Origin: Novosphingobium capsulatum NBRC 12533
GTDB lineage: Bacteria; Pseudomonadota; Alphaproteobacteria; Sphingomonadales; Sphingomonadaceae
DNA: 64,000 nucleotides
NCBI RefSeq assembly: GCF_001598375.1
Contig: NZ_BCYV01000011.1
Coordinates: 62,001-126,000, forward strand
Reading direction: 5' to 3'
The position numbers were made by a program, and so were the translations under genes. The stretch's first letter is position 1; each line of letters opens with the position of its first letter. Of this stretch, positions 27,910-36,696 are shown one piece after another. The notes beneath the pieces are model-generated. The model saw nothing but the letters and a program-made list of their open reading frames with translations, had not been told where the DNA came from and searched no databases.

Positions 27910-30228
27910 ATGACAAGGTTTGGGACAGGATGGCGCAAGGCGCTGCTGGCGGGAACGCTGGCCGGGCTGGTGGCGGGTGGTGGCCAAGCCACCGCCGCCA
28001 CCGCGCCTGCCCCTGCGCCCTTGGCCGATGGCGCCGTGGAAGGCGCGGTTGACGTTGTCCGCAGTGAGCATGCCGGCACCTCCAGCCACACCCCGCTAAC
28101 CCCCACCATGGCCCCGGGGGCCAGCCTGATCCTGTCCCGCGAACTCTATCCCTTGGCCCGGCGCGACGCGGTGGTCGACAAGCCGTTTGGCCAGGCCGTG
28201 GCCGATCCGTGGCGCTGGCTCGAAGCCGATCTGCGCACCAGCCCGGAGGTGGCAGATTGGGTGGCCCGCGAAAACCGCCTGAGCGGCGCGTTCCTCAAGG
28301 CTTTGCCGGCCCGTGCCGATTTTGCCGCGCGCATCCGGAGCTTGCTCGATTATCCGCGCGTGTCCTTGCCGCGCAAGGCTGGGCGCAGCTACTTCTATTT
28401 GCGCAACACCGGCTTGCAGAACCAGTCCCTGCTTTATGTGCAGGACGGTGACAGCGGAACGCCGCGCCTGCTGATCGATCCCAATGGCTGGTCGGGCGAT
28501 GGGACAGAAGCGCTAGACCTGTGGGTGCCTTCGCGCAGCGGGCGCTTTCTGGCGTTCGGCCGCCAGCGTGATGGCAGCGATTGGCGCACGCTGGGCGTGG
28601 TCGATGCGCGCAATGGCCACATGCTCGATGATCGCCTGGAATGGGCCAACGATACGCTGATCGGGTGGCTGGGCGACGAAGGCTTCCTCTATTCGCGCTA
28701 TCCCGCGCCGGCCCAGGGGCAGGCCTATCGCGCGGTGCTGGCGGGCAAGGCCGTGTGGTTTCACCGCGTGGGCACGCCGCAAGCGGCCGATGAACTGGTC
28801 TTTGCCACGCCCGATCATCCCGAATGGGGGCACAAGGCCTTCGTCACCTCGGACGGCCGCTGGGCGGTCATCACCACCGAGGCCAGCACCGATGCGCGCC
28901 GCATGGTCCACCTGGTCGATCTGCGCGGCGATGGCTGGCGGCGCGGCGATTGGCGCGTGCTGCCGCTCGTTACCGATTTCGCTCACGAATGGAAGCCGAT
29001 CGAGGGGCTGGGCGATCGGTTGTGGTTCATCACCAATTCCGGTGCGCCCAATGGCATGGTCGCCGAACTTGATCTGGCCAATGCCGCGCCGCGCTGGCGG
29101 GTGATCGTGCCCGAACGCAGCCAGAGCCTGTCCGGCGGCAATGTGGTGGGGGACCGGTTGATCCTGTCCTATCAGCACGATGGCGCCACCACCGCCGTGG
29201 TCACCGATCTGCGCGGCAAGCCGGCGCGGGCGATCACGCTCAATGGCATCGGCGTCGCGTCGGGCTTTGCCGGGCGGCCGGGTGACAACGAAACGTTCTA
29301 TCAGTTTTCCAGCTTCAACCTGCCGCCCACGATCTTTCGACTCAATCTGAAAACCGGGCAGGCGACGCCGTTTGCCCAGCCGCGCCTGGCGTTCGATCCG
29401 GCAGACTATGTGGTGGAACAGCGCCGCTATCGCTCCAAGGATGGTACGATGGTGCCGCTCTATCTGGTGCGCAGCCGCCGGGCCGCCCTGGCGGGCCAGG
29501 CGCTGCCCACGCTGCTCTATGGCTATGGCGGGTTCGATGTCGCGCTCACGCCGGGCTGGTCGCCAGTGCGCATGGCGTGGATTGCCGCCGGTGGGGCCTT
29601 TGCCTTGGCCAACATTCGCGGTGGCGGTGAATTTGGCGAGGCGTGGCACGATGGCGGGCGGCTTGCGGCCAAGCAGAACAGCTTTGACGATTTCATCGCG
29701 GCGGGCGAATATCTCATCGCCCAGGGCATCACGCCCAAGGGCGGCCTGGCAATCCAGGGCAGCTCGAACGGCGGCTTGCTGGTGGGCGCGGTGGTCAATC
29801 AGCGGCCCGATCTGTTTGCCGCGGCCAACCCCGATGTCGGGGTGATGGACATGCTGCGCTTTGACCAGTTCACGGCCGGCCGGTTCTGGATGGATGACTA
29901 TGGCAATCCTGGCCGTGCTGCCGATTGGCAGGTGCTGCGCGCCTATTCGCCCTATCACAATATTCGCGAGGGCGTGCGCTATCCCGCTATCCTGGTGACC
30001 ACGGCCGATACCGATGATCGCGTCGTGCCCGCGCACAGCTTCAAATATGCCGCCGCGCTGCAGGCGGCCGATATCGGCCCGCTGCCGCACCTGTTGCGGG
30101 TGGAGCAGGGCGCCGGCCATGGTGGCGGCAAGAGCGTCGACAAGGTGATCGCTGGCGGCGCCGATGTGCTGGCGTTCCTGGCGGCCTATACCGGCCTGTC
30201 ACCCGATCTGGCGGCACCATCGCCATAG
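27910..30228 (+). CDS. Secreted prolyl oligopeptidase, S9 family (copy 2)
   Basis: This 772-residue protein is a paralogue of the upstream gene. A signal peptide (KALLAGTLAGLVAGGGQATA) is followed by a longer Ala/Pro-rich linker to about residue 80. The propeller domain then starts at VVDKPFGQAVADPWRWLEAD. Catalytic residues are intact: IQGSSNGGLLVGA (Ser), TADTDDRVVPAHSF (Asp) and QGAGHGGGKS (His). Many short blocks match copy 1 nearly exactly (for example LPTLLYGYGGF and YRSKDGTMVPLYLVR), so tandem duplication is likely. GTP-like or regulatory domains are absent. It may differ in substrate length or localisation; no direct evidence. Confidence 0.92.
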   Translation: MTRFGTGWRKALLAGTLAGLVAGGGQATAATAPAPAPLADGAVEGAVDVVRSEHAGTSSHTPLTPTMAPGASLILSRELYPLARRDAVVDKPFGQAVADPWRWLEADLRTSPEVADWVARENRLSGAFLKALPARADFAARIRSLLDYPRVSLPRKAGRSYFYLRNTGLQNQSLLYVQDGDSGTPRLLIDPNGWSGDGTEALDLWVPSRSGRFLAFGRQRDGSDWRTLGVVDARNGHMLDDRLEWANDTLIGWLGDEGFLYSRYPAPAQGQAYRAVLAGKAVWFHRVGTPQAADELVFATPDHPEWGHKAFVTSDGRWAVITTEASTDARRMVHLVDLRGDGWRRGDWRVLPLVTDFAHEWKPIEGLGDRLWFITNSGAPNGMVAELDLANAAPRWRVIVPERSQSLSGGNVVGDRLILSYQHDGATTAVVTDLRGKPARAITLNGIGVASGFAGRPGDNETFYQFSSFNLPPTIFRLNLKTGQATPFAQPRLAFDPADYVVEQRRYRSKDGTMVPLYLVRSRRAALAGQALPTLLYGYGGFDVALTPGWSPVRMAWIAAGGAFALANIRGGGEFGEAWHDGGRLAAKQNSFDDFIAAGEYLIAQGITPKGGLAIQGSSNGGLLVGAVVNQRPDLFAAANPDVGVMDMLRFDQFTAGRFWMDDYGNPGRAADWQVLRAYSPYHNIREGVRYPAILVTTADTDDRVVPAHSFKYAAALQAADIGPLPHLLRVEQGAGHGGGKSVDKVIAGGADVLAFLAAYTGLSPDLAAPSP

Positions 30229-30295
30229 GTTCCCCTTGCAGGGCGGGCAGTGGCTGACTATCCGCAAAGGTGGGACCACAACGGGATCGACCACA

Positions 30296-30619
30296 ATGAC
30301 CATGTTCGATGATCGCGAGCGCGCGTTTGAAGCCAAGTTCGCCCACGACGAGGAAATGCTGTTCCGCGTGCATGCCCGTCGCAATCGCTTGCTGGGACAA
30401 TGGGCGGCCGAGCGCATGAAGCTCACCCAGGCTGAGGCGGAAGCCTATGCCAAGTCGGTGGTGCATACCGATTTCGAGGAAGCCGGGGACGAAGACGTGG
30501 TGCGCAAGCTGCTGGGTGATCTGATCGCTGCTGGCGTCGATGTCAGCGAGGAAGAAATCCGCACCGCGCTCGATGCCAAGGCGGTTGACGCGCGCCGCCA
30601 GCTGATGGGCGAAGTCTGA
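30296..30619 (+). CDS. F1-ATPase zeta subunit (DUF1476), ATP-hydrolysis inhibitor
   Basis: The 107-residue product (MTMFDDRERAFEAKFAHDEE) matches the alphaproteobacterial DUF1476 family, characterised in Paracoccus as the zeta subunit that blocks ATP hydrolysis by F1-ATPase through its N-terminal helix. The motifs ARRNRLLGQWAAERM, AYAKSVVHTDFEEAGDEDV and the C-terminal helices are conserved. ATG 30302 is an alternative start two codons in. The stop overlaps the next (BolA) ATG by one base, a linkage repeatedly seen in this class. Function is inferred from family membership. Confidence 0.9.
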   Translation: MTMFDDRERAFEAKFAHDEEMLFRVHARRNRLLGQWAAERMKLTQAEAEAYAKSVVHTDFEEAGDEDVVRKLLGDLIAAGVDVSEEEIRTALDAKAVDARRQLMGEV

Positions 30620-30852
30620 TGGCGATGGCCGCTGCCGAGATCGAAGCGATGATCCGCGCCGCTCTGCCCGATGCAGACGTGACCATCACTGATCTCGCTG
30701 GGGATGGCGATCACTATGCCGCGCATGTCGTTTCGCCTGACTTTGCCGGGATGAGCCGCGTGGCCCAGCACAAGGCGGTCTATGCCGCGCTCGGTGGCCG
30801 CATGGGCGGCGTGCTTCATGCCTTGCAACTGACCACCGCTGCCCCCAAATAA
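30619..30852 (+). CDS. BolA-family protein
   Basis: The 77-residue BolA-like protein (class II KH-like fold) has [20 protein letters not shown] and then the helix [17 protein letters not shown], with the conserved His that helps hold a [2Fe-2S] cluster together with a monothiol glutaredoxin. The glutaredoxin gene follows 25 nt downstream, supporting a BolA-Grx partnership in iron-sulfur trafficking. It starts at ATG 30619, overlapping the previous stop; a second ATG lies at 30625. It is closer to BolA2/IbaG types than to stress BolA, judging by length. Confidence 0.88.
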   Translation: MAMAAAEIEAMIRAALPDADVTITDLAGDGDHYAAHVVSPDFAGMSRVAQHKAVYAALGGRMGGVLHALQLTTAAPK

Positions 30853-30877
30853 GGGGCCGAAAGGAACTGATCCCACC

Positions 30878-31201
30878 ATGTCTACCGAGCAGCGCATCGA
30901 CGAAATCGTCAAGGGCAACGACGTTGTCCTGTTCATGAAGGGTACGCCGCTGTTCCCGCAATGCGGCTTTTCCAGCCGCGCCGTGGCGATCCTCGAACAC
31001 CTCGGCGTGGAATATGCCAGCGTCGATGTCTTGCAGGACATGGAAATCCGCCAGGGCATCAAGTCCTATTCCGATTGGCCCACGATTCCCCAGCTCTATG
31101 TGAAGGGTGAGTTCGTTGGCGGTTCGGACATCATGATGGAAATGTACGAAGCGGGCGAACTGGCCCAGCTGATGGAAGAGGCCGAGGTAAAGCCGGCCTG
31201 A
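30878..31201 (+). CDS. grxD: Monothiol glutaredoxin, Grx4 type
   Basis: The 107-residue CGFS glutaredoxin ([20 protein letters not shown]) also shows the glutathione-binding [19 protein letters not shown]. It holds a [2Fe-2S] cluster with glutathione, alone or with BolA, and passes it to apo-proteins or iron sensors. It is preceded by the BolA gene with a short spacer and AAAGGAA as ribosome site, and followed by a good terminator. Length and motifs are those of bacterial GrxD. Confidence 0.95.
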   Translation: MSTEQRIDEIVKGNDVVLFMKGTPLFPQCGFSSRAVAILEHLGVEYASVDVLQDMEIRQGIKSYSDWPTIPQLYVKGEFVGGSDIMMEMYEAGELAQLMEEAEVKPA

Positions 31202-31247
31202 AGGTGCCGCTCCCGGCATGCGATGGCCGGGGCGCAACCTGCTGAAC

Positions 31248-31280
31248 AACGCGGTTTCCCGTCGGGAGACCGCGTTTTTT
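31248..31280 (+). terminator. Rho-independent terminator after grxD
   Basis: A 13-bp stem with one G-U pair (31248-31260 with 31264-31276) and a 3-nt loop, running directly into TTTTTT. It ends the zeta-BolA-glutaredoxin transcript. Confidence 0.88.
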
Positions 31281-31312
31281 CGTTGTATCATGCGGTGTTG
31301 GTAACCCCGGGG

Positions 31313-31353
31313 GAGGCGGAGCCGGGGAGACTTGGGGTGTCCGGCTCCGCCTC
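31313..31353. repeat. Long perfect inverted repeat, possible dispersed element
   Basis: GAGGCGGAGCCGG (31313-31325) pairs perfectly with 31341-31353 around a 15-nt loop, followed by an A/G-rich stretch with AAGAAGTCTTC. It is not at a gene end, since the grxD terminator is already upstream, and could be one copy of a dispersed intergenic repeat. The rest of 31202-31534 holds no supported gene. Confidence 0.5.
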
Positions 31354-31534
31354 TCGAAGAAAGAAGTCTTCGGGGTATGCAAAATAAAGCACAGACCGTG
31401 CCAGTTTCCGGAAGGGCCATCTTTCAGGGGGATGCCCACAGCCCTTGCATGGCGCCGCGTCGGCCAATTGTAAAATATGCCGACGGTTCTTGCGGGCACT
31501 TGGCAAGGCTCGCCCGCAACCGCATGGTGGCGCG

Positions 31535-32356
31535 ATGCCCGATCCGCACCTTGCCTGTGAACCGAACGACACTGCCCTGGGAGAACCAGCCGCCACGCTG
31601 ATCGTGTTTCGCAAGGGCGCGGCAGGCGCGCCAGCGCAGATCCTGCTGGTGGAGCGTTCGGCCCAGTTGCGTTTTGCCGGCGGCGCCACGGTGTTTCCGG
31701 GTGGCAAGGTGGATGCGGCCGATCATGCCTTGGTCGCGCAAGGGCCTGGCTGGGCATCCGGGCTGGACGCAGATGATGCCGCCGCGCGTGTGGCCGCCGT
31801 GCGTGAAACGCTGGAAGAAACCGGATTGCTCGTGGGCCTGGCGCCTGCCCGGCCGGATGCCGCCGCGCTCGATGCGTCGGGCGCGCAGCAGGCCCGGGCG
31901 ATCTTGGCGCAGGCTGGGAGCATGGCGCCGGTGCTGGCGCACTTTGGCTGGCAGCTGGATCCTGCCGCCCTGGTGCCATGGGCGCGCTGGTGGCCGCGGG
32001 GGAAGCCGGGGCGCGTGTTCGACACGCGGTTCTATCTGGCTGACCTTGGCAGTGGCATGGTCGACCTTGCGGTGGATCGTACCGAAAACTGCCATCTGTT
32101 CTGGGCCAGCGCGGCAGAGGCGCTGGCCGCCGCCGCGCGGGGGGATATTCGCGTCATCTTTCCTACGCGGCGCAATCTTGAACGCCTGGCCCTGTTCGAC
32201 GATTTCGCCACGGCCAGCCAGCATGCCGCGGCCCATCCCGTGGTGCCGATCGTGCCGCAAACCATTCTGCGCGATGGGGAGCCGTGGCTGGCCATTCCCG
32301 ATGGCCATGGCTATCCCGTGCTGGGGGAACCCTTGGCCGAGGCGCACCGCGCCTGA
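31535..32356 (+). CDS. Nudix hydrolase family protein
   Basis: The 273-residue protein starts near ATG 31535 (MPDPHLACEPNDTALGEPAA). The Nudix core covers about 20-240: the G...VFPGGKVDAAD entry loop, then the Nudix box AVRETLEETGLLVG, which contains the expected REtleEtG core, and later FDTRFYLADL. The length and the Ala-rich insertion after the box (about 90-130) resemble the NUDT19-like/CoA-type branch. It would hydrolyse a nucleoside diphosphate derivative; the substrate is not predictable. The start is uncertain because no strong ribosome site is present. Confidence 0.85.
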   Translation: MPDPHLACEPNDTALGEPAATLIVFRKGAAGAPAQILLVERSAQLRFAGGATVFPGGKVDAADHALVAQGPGWASGLDADDAAARVAAVRETLEETGLLVGLAPARPDAAALDASGAQQARAILAQAGSMAPVLAHFGWQLDPAALVPWARWWPRGKPGRVFDTRFYLADLGSGMVDLAVDRTENCHLFWASAAEALAAAARGDIRVIFPTRRNLERLALFDDFATASQHAAAHPVVPIVPQTILRDGEPWLAIPDGHGYPVLGEPLAEAHRA

Positions 32357-32518
32357 CCCAAGCCTGCGCACTTGCATCCACATTCGAGAATATCCGGCGG
32401 CGTCAAATCGCCAAATCGGATAAGGGCATTTCCTGAGGGCAATACGTATACCCCCCGATGCCCCGGCGCAGGCGGCAGTAATCTGGCGGGCGTAAAACCC
32501 AGGTGGAGGTAATCCCCC

Positions 32519-32782
32519 ATGCCCGTTTTACAGCCGCGTCACAGCATCCTGCCCGATCCGTCACCGGCCGATGATGCCCCGGTGCCACGGCTCGTGTCTG
32601 GTGAGGAAGATCCTGTTTTTTCACCCGTTCATGCGTTGCAGCAAGAACTGTTGCCGCTGGCGCCGGGCAATGCTCAGGCAGCGGACACGCTTTATCCGCT
32701 ATGGCTGCGGGTGGCGATCATTGGTGGCTCTTCGGCGTTCGCCTGGGCACTGATTATCTGGGGCGTGTTGCGCCTTCACTAG
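32519..32782 (+). CDS. Small single-TM protein next to exopolysaccharide genes
   Basis: The 87-residue protein (MPVLQPRHSILPDPSPADDA) has a Pro/Asp-rich cytoplasmic N-terminus and one C-terminal membrane helix at about 63-84 (LRVAIIGGSSAFAWALIIWG). A GGTGGAGGT ribosome site about 8 nt upstream strongly supports translation. It lies 102 nt before the sugar-transferase gene. Another tiny minus-strand protein with a C-terminal helix occurs on the other side of that gene. It may tether or modulate the polysaccharide machinery; unproven. Confidence 0.65.
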   Translation: MPVLQPRHSILPDPSPADDAPVPRLVSGEEDPVFSPVHALQQELLPLAPGNAQAADTLYPLWLRVAIIGGSSAFAWALIIWGVLRLH

Positions 32783-32884
32783 GTGATTCGCCGTCGCTGC
32801 GTCAGCTAACGAACCATCTCGGCTGTATCGCTCGCTGACGGCATCTGCGGGCTGTTCCTATCATCCCTGCCATGGACGCCGGAT

Positions 32885-33688
32885 ATGCGGCGTCGCCCGG
32901 TGTGGGGACCAGCTCAGGTGAATCATCAACACAACGTCGCTGCGCGACCCGAGGGTGTCCGCAATTCCGCCGGCACTTGGCATGGGCCATCGCTTGCTTT
33001 CACCCCCGATCTTTCCACGGCGCCGCGTGCAGCGCGGGCGCGCTGGCGCCACCCTGCGTCCGATCCGCGTATCGCGCGGGCAGAGGCGTGGACGCGCGCG
33101 ATCGACGTGATCATGGCCTTTGGCGCACTTGTCGTGTTTCTTCCGCTCATGCTCGCCATCGCCGCGCTTGTGCGGTTTTCAGATGGCGGCCCGGTGTTGT
33201 TCCGCCATCGCCGGGTGGGAGCGGGCGGGCGTCACTTCGCCTGCCTCAAGTTTCGCTCGATGTGCGTGGATGCCGATGCGCGGCTGCGCCATGTCCTGGA
33301 AACCGATCCTGCCGCGCGTGCCGAATGGGAAGCGACGCAAAAACTGCAAAACGATCCCCGGATCACGGCGGTTGGGCGGCTTCTGCGCAAGAGCAGCCTG
33401 GATGAACTGCCCCAGCTCATCAACGTTCTGCGTGGCGATATGAGCTTGGTGGGGCCGCGGCCGATCGTTGATGCCGAAGTCGTGCGCTATGGGCGCCATT
33501 TTGCCGCCTATTGCGCGGTGCGGCCTGGGGTGACCGGCCTGTGGCAGGTGGCGCGCCGCCACGATACCACGTATCGCCGCCGCGTGGCCTGTGACCGGCT
33601 CTATCGCCGGGCCCGCTCGTTGCGGCTCTATTTCCGCATCCTGATCCTGACAGTGCCGAGCGTAATTCTGGCGCGCGGCGCGTATTGA
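32885..33688 (+). CDS. Priming sugar transferase (WcaJ/RfbP C-terminal type)
   Basis: This 267-residue protein is a membrane monotopic phosphoglycosyl transferase. A single hydrophobic helix at about 74-96 ([20 protein letters not shown]) precedes the catalytic domain with CLKFRSM, the [20 protein letters not shown] and GPRP block, and PGVTGLWQV. It lacks the four-TM N-terminal domain of full-length WbaP/WcaJ. It should move a sugar-1-phosphate to undecaprenyl phosphate and so start each exopolysaccharide repeat unit. Start choice between ATG 32885 and GTG 32921 is open because neither has a clear ribosome site. Confidence 0.9.
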   Translation: MRRRPVWGPAQVNHQHNVAARPEGVRNSAGTWHGPSLAFTPDLSTAPRAARARWRHPASDPRIARAEAWTRAIDVIMAFGALVVFLPLMLAIAALVRFSDGGPVLFRHRRVGAGGRHFACLKFRSMCVDADARLRHVLETDPAARAEWEATQKLQNDPRITAVGRLLRKSSLDELPQLINVLRGDMSLVGPRPIVDAEVVRYGRHFAAYCAVRPGVTGLWQVARRHDTTYRRRVACDRLYRRARSLRLYFRILILTVPSVILARGAY

Positions 33689-33809
33689 CGGATTGGGCAA
33701 GCCGATCGTTTAACGGAAAACGCAAACGGGAGAAGCGCCAGCTGGTGCTTCTCCCGTCACGCGTAAGTAAACGACAGCAACCAAGAACGCTCGGTGAATT
33801 ATGTTCTGA

Positions 33810-33956
33810 TCAAAAGATGAGCAGCGCCAGTCCGATCCAGAAAACCTGGCTCAACGCCAAGCCGATCAGCAATCCCTTGGCGGCGGCGGTGCCTTCGCCA
33901 GCAGGGGCATCATGGAACGAGACGAAACCATCTTCGCGGAAAGACTGAGTAGACAT
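33810..33956 (-). CDS. 48-residue single-TM small protein
   Basis: This short reverse-strand gene encodes MSTQSFREDGFVSFHDAPAG followed by a membrane helix at about 27-47 (KGLLIGLALSQVFWIGLALL) and ends in LLIF. AAGGG lies 8 nt before the ATG at 33956, and the composition is clearly protein-like in this frame only. It sits between the convergent priming transferase and a 760-nt non-coding stretch. The function is unknown. Like the 87-residue protein upstream, it is a cytoplasmic tail plus one helix. Confidence 0.55.
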   Translation of the reverse strand: MSTQSFREDGFVSFHDAPAGEGTAAAKGLLIGLALSQVFWIGLALLIF

Positions 33957-34718
33957 CCTGCAACCCTTTTAACCAGTGTTCTTGGCCTTGGCGGCAGCAA
34001 CCGCCGTTACCAAATTCAAACGCGTTTCAGGGCCAGCTTGTTCCCGCTTCGCTCCTGTTGATACGGCCGTTGATAAGGGCGTTTTTCCCGTCCCGCCTGA
34101 CCGTCCTGCATAGGCTTTTCATAGCAGCGATTGGTTGTAAACCCGTGAATACCACCGTTTTTACACACGATTGCAGCGCAACAGGTCCGCTGTTGCGTCG
34201 CACGGGGCGGCCATGGGTATGATGACTTTGGTTCTTGCTGCGCTGCACCCGGTCTGCGTTGCACTGCAACGTTGATGATGGTTTGACAGCGCAGCCAAGG
34301 CGAATTGCGCGCGCGCGTGCCGACATGTCGGCTTTGCTGTCGTTAAACTGAAACAAAAACAGCGGTCTGACGGGGGGCTTGGAGGGTTGTTGAGATCGCA
34401 TCAGTTGCGCTGGGCCGAGGCACAGGTGCGACCGGCTGCAAAACTCCGCGCCGTAACGCCGGTGGTGTCGATTTTGCCGGTGCGAAGATGCCGAAATGGC
34501 ACCATGGCGTGGCAAACCCGTAGCAGGCGGCAGGCCGATTTCTTGCACTGCAAAAATGCAATTTTTTCGATGAATTGCGCCGACGTGGCGATTTTGCCCG
34601 GCTCCCGCCCTACAATCCACGCGGCTCAGTCTCTCGGTAACGGAGCCAACGCGCGTGGACCGGCTGCATCGCGGTCTTACGACGTAGGGGAAATCCACCA
34701 GGGGGACCGCGTCAGAGC
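33957..34718. other. 762-nt region without a recognised gene
   Basis: The region is less GC-rich than its surroundings. Frames in both directions give unlikely proteins rich in Arg, Cys and Ser. It separates the small membrane protein from the glycosyltransferase operon and so probably carries the promoter of 34719-38201. TACAAT at 34611-34616 looks like a -10 box but has no partner at the right spacing. No terminator-grade hairpin was seen. Confidence 0.5.
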
Positions 34719-35588
34719 ATGCTGCGAATCCATGTTGCCATCGCCACCGTTGGTCGCGCCAGCCTGGCGCGCCAGACGATCGATCTTCTTGCCGGGCAAT
34801 CGCGGCAGCCTGATGGCGTAATCGTCGTCGGCGCGGCGCAAGCCGATCTTGCCGGTATCGCGGATAGCCCGCTGACGCCCGAACTGGCCGTGGCCGAACG
34901 TGGCCTGTGCCGCCAGCGCAACCGCGCGCTGGATTTGCTCGCGGGCCGGGCCGATGTGGTGATCTTCTTCGATGATGATTTCGTGCCCGCGCCCGATTAC
35001 CTGGCGGCGGTAGAACGCCTGTTTCTCGCCCATCCCGATGTCGCCGGGATCACTGGCAATCTGGTGGGCGATGGCGTGCGCCATGGCGGCTATGGCATTG
35101 CCCAGGCCCAGGCGATGATCGCCGCGCAGACCCTGCTGCTCGATCCTGCGATCATCCCGCGTGAGGCGCTCTATGGCTGCAACATGGCGCTGCGCATGGC
35201 CCATGTCGGCAATCTGCGCTTTGACGAGGCGCTGCCGCTGTATGGCTGGCAGGAGGACATCGATTTCACCATGCGCCTGTCCCGGCACGGGCGGCTGGTA
35301 TCCACCGGGCTGGTTTCGGGCGTGCACCTGGGGGTGAAGGGTGGGCGCACCTCGGGTCGGCGCCTGGGCTATTCGCAGGTGGCCAACATCGTCTACCTGC
35401 GCCGCAAGGGCACCATGCCCGGCCCGCTCGGGCGCAAGTTGCTGTGGCGCAATGTCCTGGCCAACCTGCTGCGTGCGCCGTTTCCCGAGCCCCATGTCGA
35501 TCGCTGGGGGCGCCTGCGCGGCAATGCCCTGGCGCTGGCGGACCTGTGGCGCGGGCGGATCGATCCGCGCAAGATCGAAAGCATGTGA
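34719..35588 (+). CDS. Family 2 glycosyltransferase
   Basis: The 289-residue GT-A enzyme has an N-terminal nucleotide-sugar fold with VAIATVGRASLARQTIDLLA, and a DxD-type cluster in VIFFDDDFVPAPDYLAAVER. An acceptor-side LYGWQEDIDFTMRLSRHGR region contains the usual catalytic-base ED pair. It has no membrane segment. It heads a tight operon with the GT4 (4 nt gap) and flippase genes, so it should add a sugar to the lipid-linked exopolysaccharide repeat. The donor sugar is unknown. Confidence 0.88.
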   Translation: MLRIHVAIATVGRASLARQTIDLLAGQSRQPDGVIVVGAAQADLAGIADSPLTPELAVAERGLCRQRNRALDLLAGRADVVIFFDDDFVPAPDYLAAVERLFLAHPDVAGITGNLVGDGVRHGGYGIAQAQAMIAAQTLLLDPAIIPREALYGCNMALRMAHVGNLRFDEALPLYGWQEDIDFTMRLSRHGRLVSTGLVSGVHLGVKGGRTSGRRLGYSQVANIVYLRRKGTMPGPLGRKLLWRNVLANLLRAPFPEPHVDRWGRLRGNALALADLWRGRIDPRKIESM

Positions 35589-35592
35589 TCCG

Positions 35593-36696
35593 GTGCGAAC
35601 GATCGCATTCAATGGCAAGTTTCGCGCCGGCAAGCACAATGGGGTGTGGCGCGTTTCGGATCGCCTGATCCGCGAGGTGGACAGCCTGCTGGCCGCCATG
35701 TCCTCCGCTGCTCGCCCTGATGTGCGGCTGATCGTGCCCGCCGGGTGCCCGGCGGCCGATCCCTATGAGGCCATCCGGGTGGAGGAAGACGTGCATGGCC
35801 CCAGCCAAAGCTGGGAGCAGCGCCGCCTGCCCGCGCTGGCGCGGGGCAGCCTGCTGGTCAACCTCGCCAACCTGGCGCCGGTGCTGCATCGACCCAAAAT
35901 TACCATGCTGCACGATGCGCAGTTCTGCCGGCCAGACTGTTCCTATCCCTGGCGCCAGCGCATGGGCTATCGCCTTCTGGCGCCGCTCATGGCCCGGTCC
36001 AGCAACCTGGTGCTCACCGTGTCTGACTATTCGCGCCGCGATCTGGCCGGATATGGCGTGATCGGCGCTGGGCGCGTGGAAATCGTCCATAACGGCGCTG
36101 ATCATATCCTTGAGGTCGCGCCCGATCCTGCCGCCCTGCCGCGCCTGGGCCTGGCGCCGGGCGAATACCTGCTGATGTTTGGCAGCGTAAAGGCCTACAA
36201 GAACAATGCCGTGGTATTCGAAGCCCTCGAACTGGCCAATGCCGCGCACCGTGCTGGGCAGGGTTGGCCACCGCGCCGGCTGGTCATTGTTGGGCCTAGC
36301 CACGATGTCTTGCTGGCGGCGGGCCTGCGCCCCCCTGCTGATGCTGTATTCGCCGGGGGCTGCGACGATGCGGCGCTGCGCGCGCTGTATGAAGGTGCCC
36401 AGGCGCTGCTTTTTCCCTCGCGGACAGAGGGGTTCGGCCTGCCGCCGGTTGAGGCCATGTTGTGCCGCTGCCCGGTCATTGCCGCGCCCTGTGGCGCCGT
36501 GCCCGAAGTATGCGGCGCGGCGGCCTTGATGGCCGATCCCGATGATCCCACGGCCTGGCTGGATCAGATGGCCGCGCTGGAACAGGCCGACACGCGCGCC
36601 ACGATGGTGGCGGCCGGGCTGGCCCGCGCTGGCCGCTACACCTGGGCAGGCGCAGGGCGCACGCTGCTCGATCTGTTGATCGCCTGCGCGGTATGA
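35593..36696 (+). CDS. Family 4 glycosyltransferase
   Basis: The 367-residue GT-B enzyme starts at GTG 35593 (MRTIAFNGKFRAGKHNGVWR), 4 nt after the GT2 stop; longer frames overlap that gene. The glycogen-synthase-like C-terminal domain has YLLMFGSVKAYKNN and the donor-binding PSRTEGFGLPPVEAMLCRCP motif. The N-terminal domain carries the acceptor site. It is probably the second transferase for the repeat unit. The stop overlaps the flippase ATG (ATGA), so translation is coupled. Confidence 0.9.
   Translation: MRTIAFNGKFRAGKHNGVWRVSDRLIREVDSLLAAMSSAARPDVRLIVPAGCPAADPYEAIRVEEDVHGPSQSWEQRRLPALARGSLLVNLANLAPVLHRPKITMLHDAQFCRPDCSYPWRQRMGYRLLAPLMARSSNLVLTVSDYSRRDLAGYGVIGAGRVEIVHNGADHILEVAPDPAALPRLGLAPGEYLLMFGSVKAYKNNAVVFEALELANAAHRAGQGWPPRRLVIVGPSHDVLLAAGLRPPADAVFAGGCDDAALRALYEGAQALLFPSRTEGFGLPPVEAMLCRCPVIAAPCGAVPEVCGAAALMADPDDPTAWLDQMAALEQADTRATMVAAGLARAGRYTWAGAGRTLLDLLIACAV

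Noticed and set aside
34387..34821. 144-codon plus-strand frame upstream of the GT2 gene
   Set aside because: Arg/Ser/Cys-rich noise that overlaps the GT2 start in another frame; no ribosome site.
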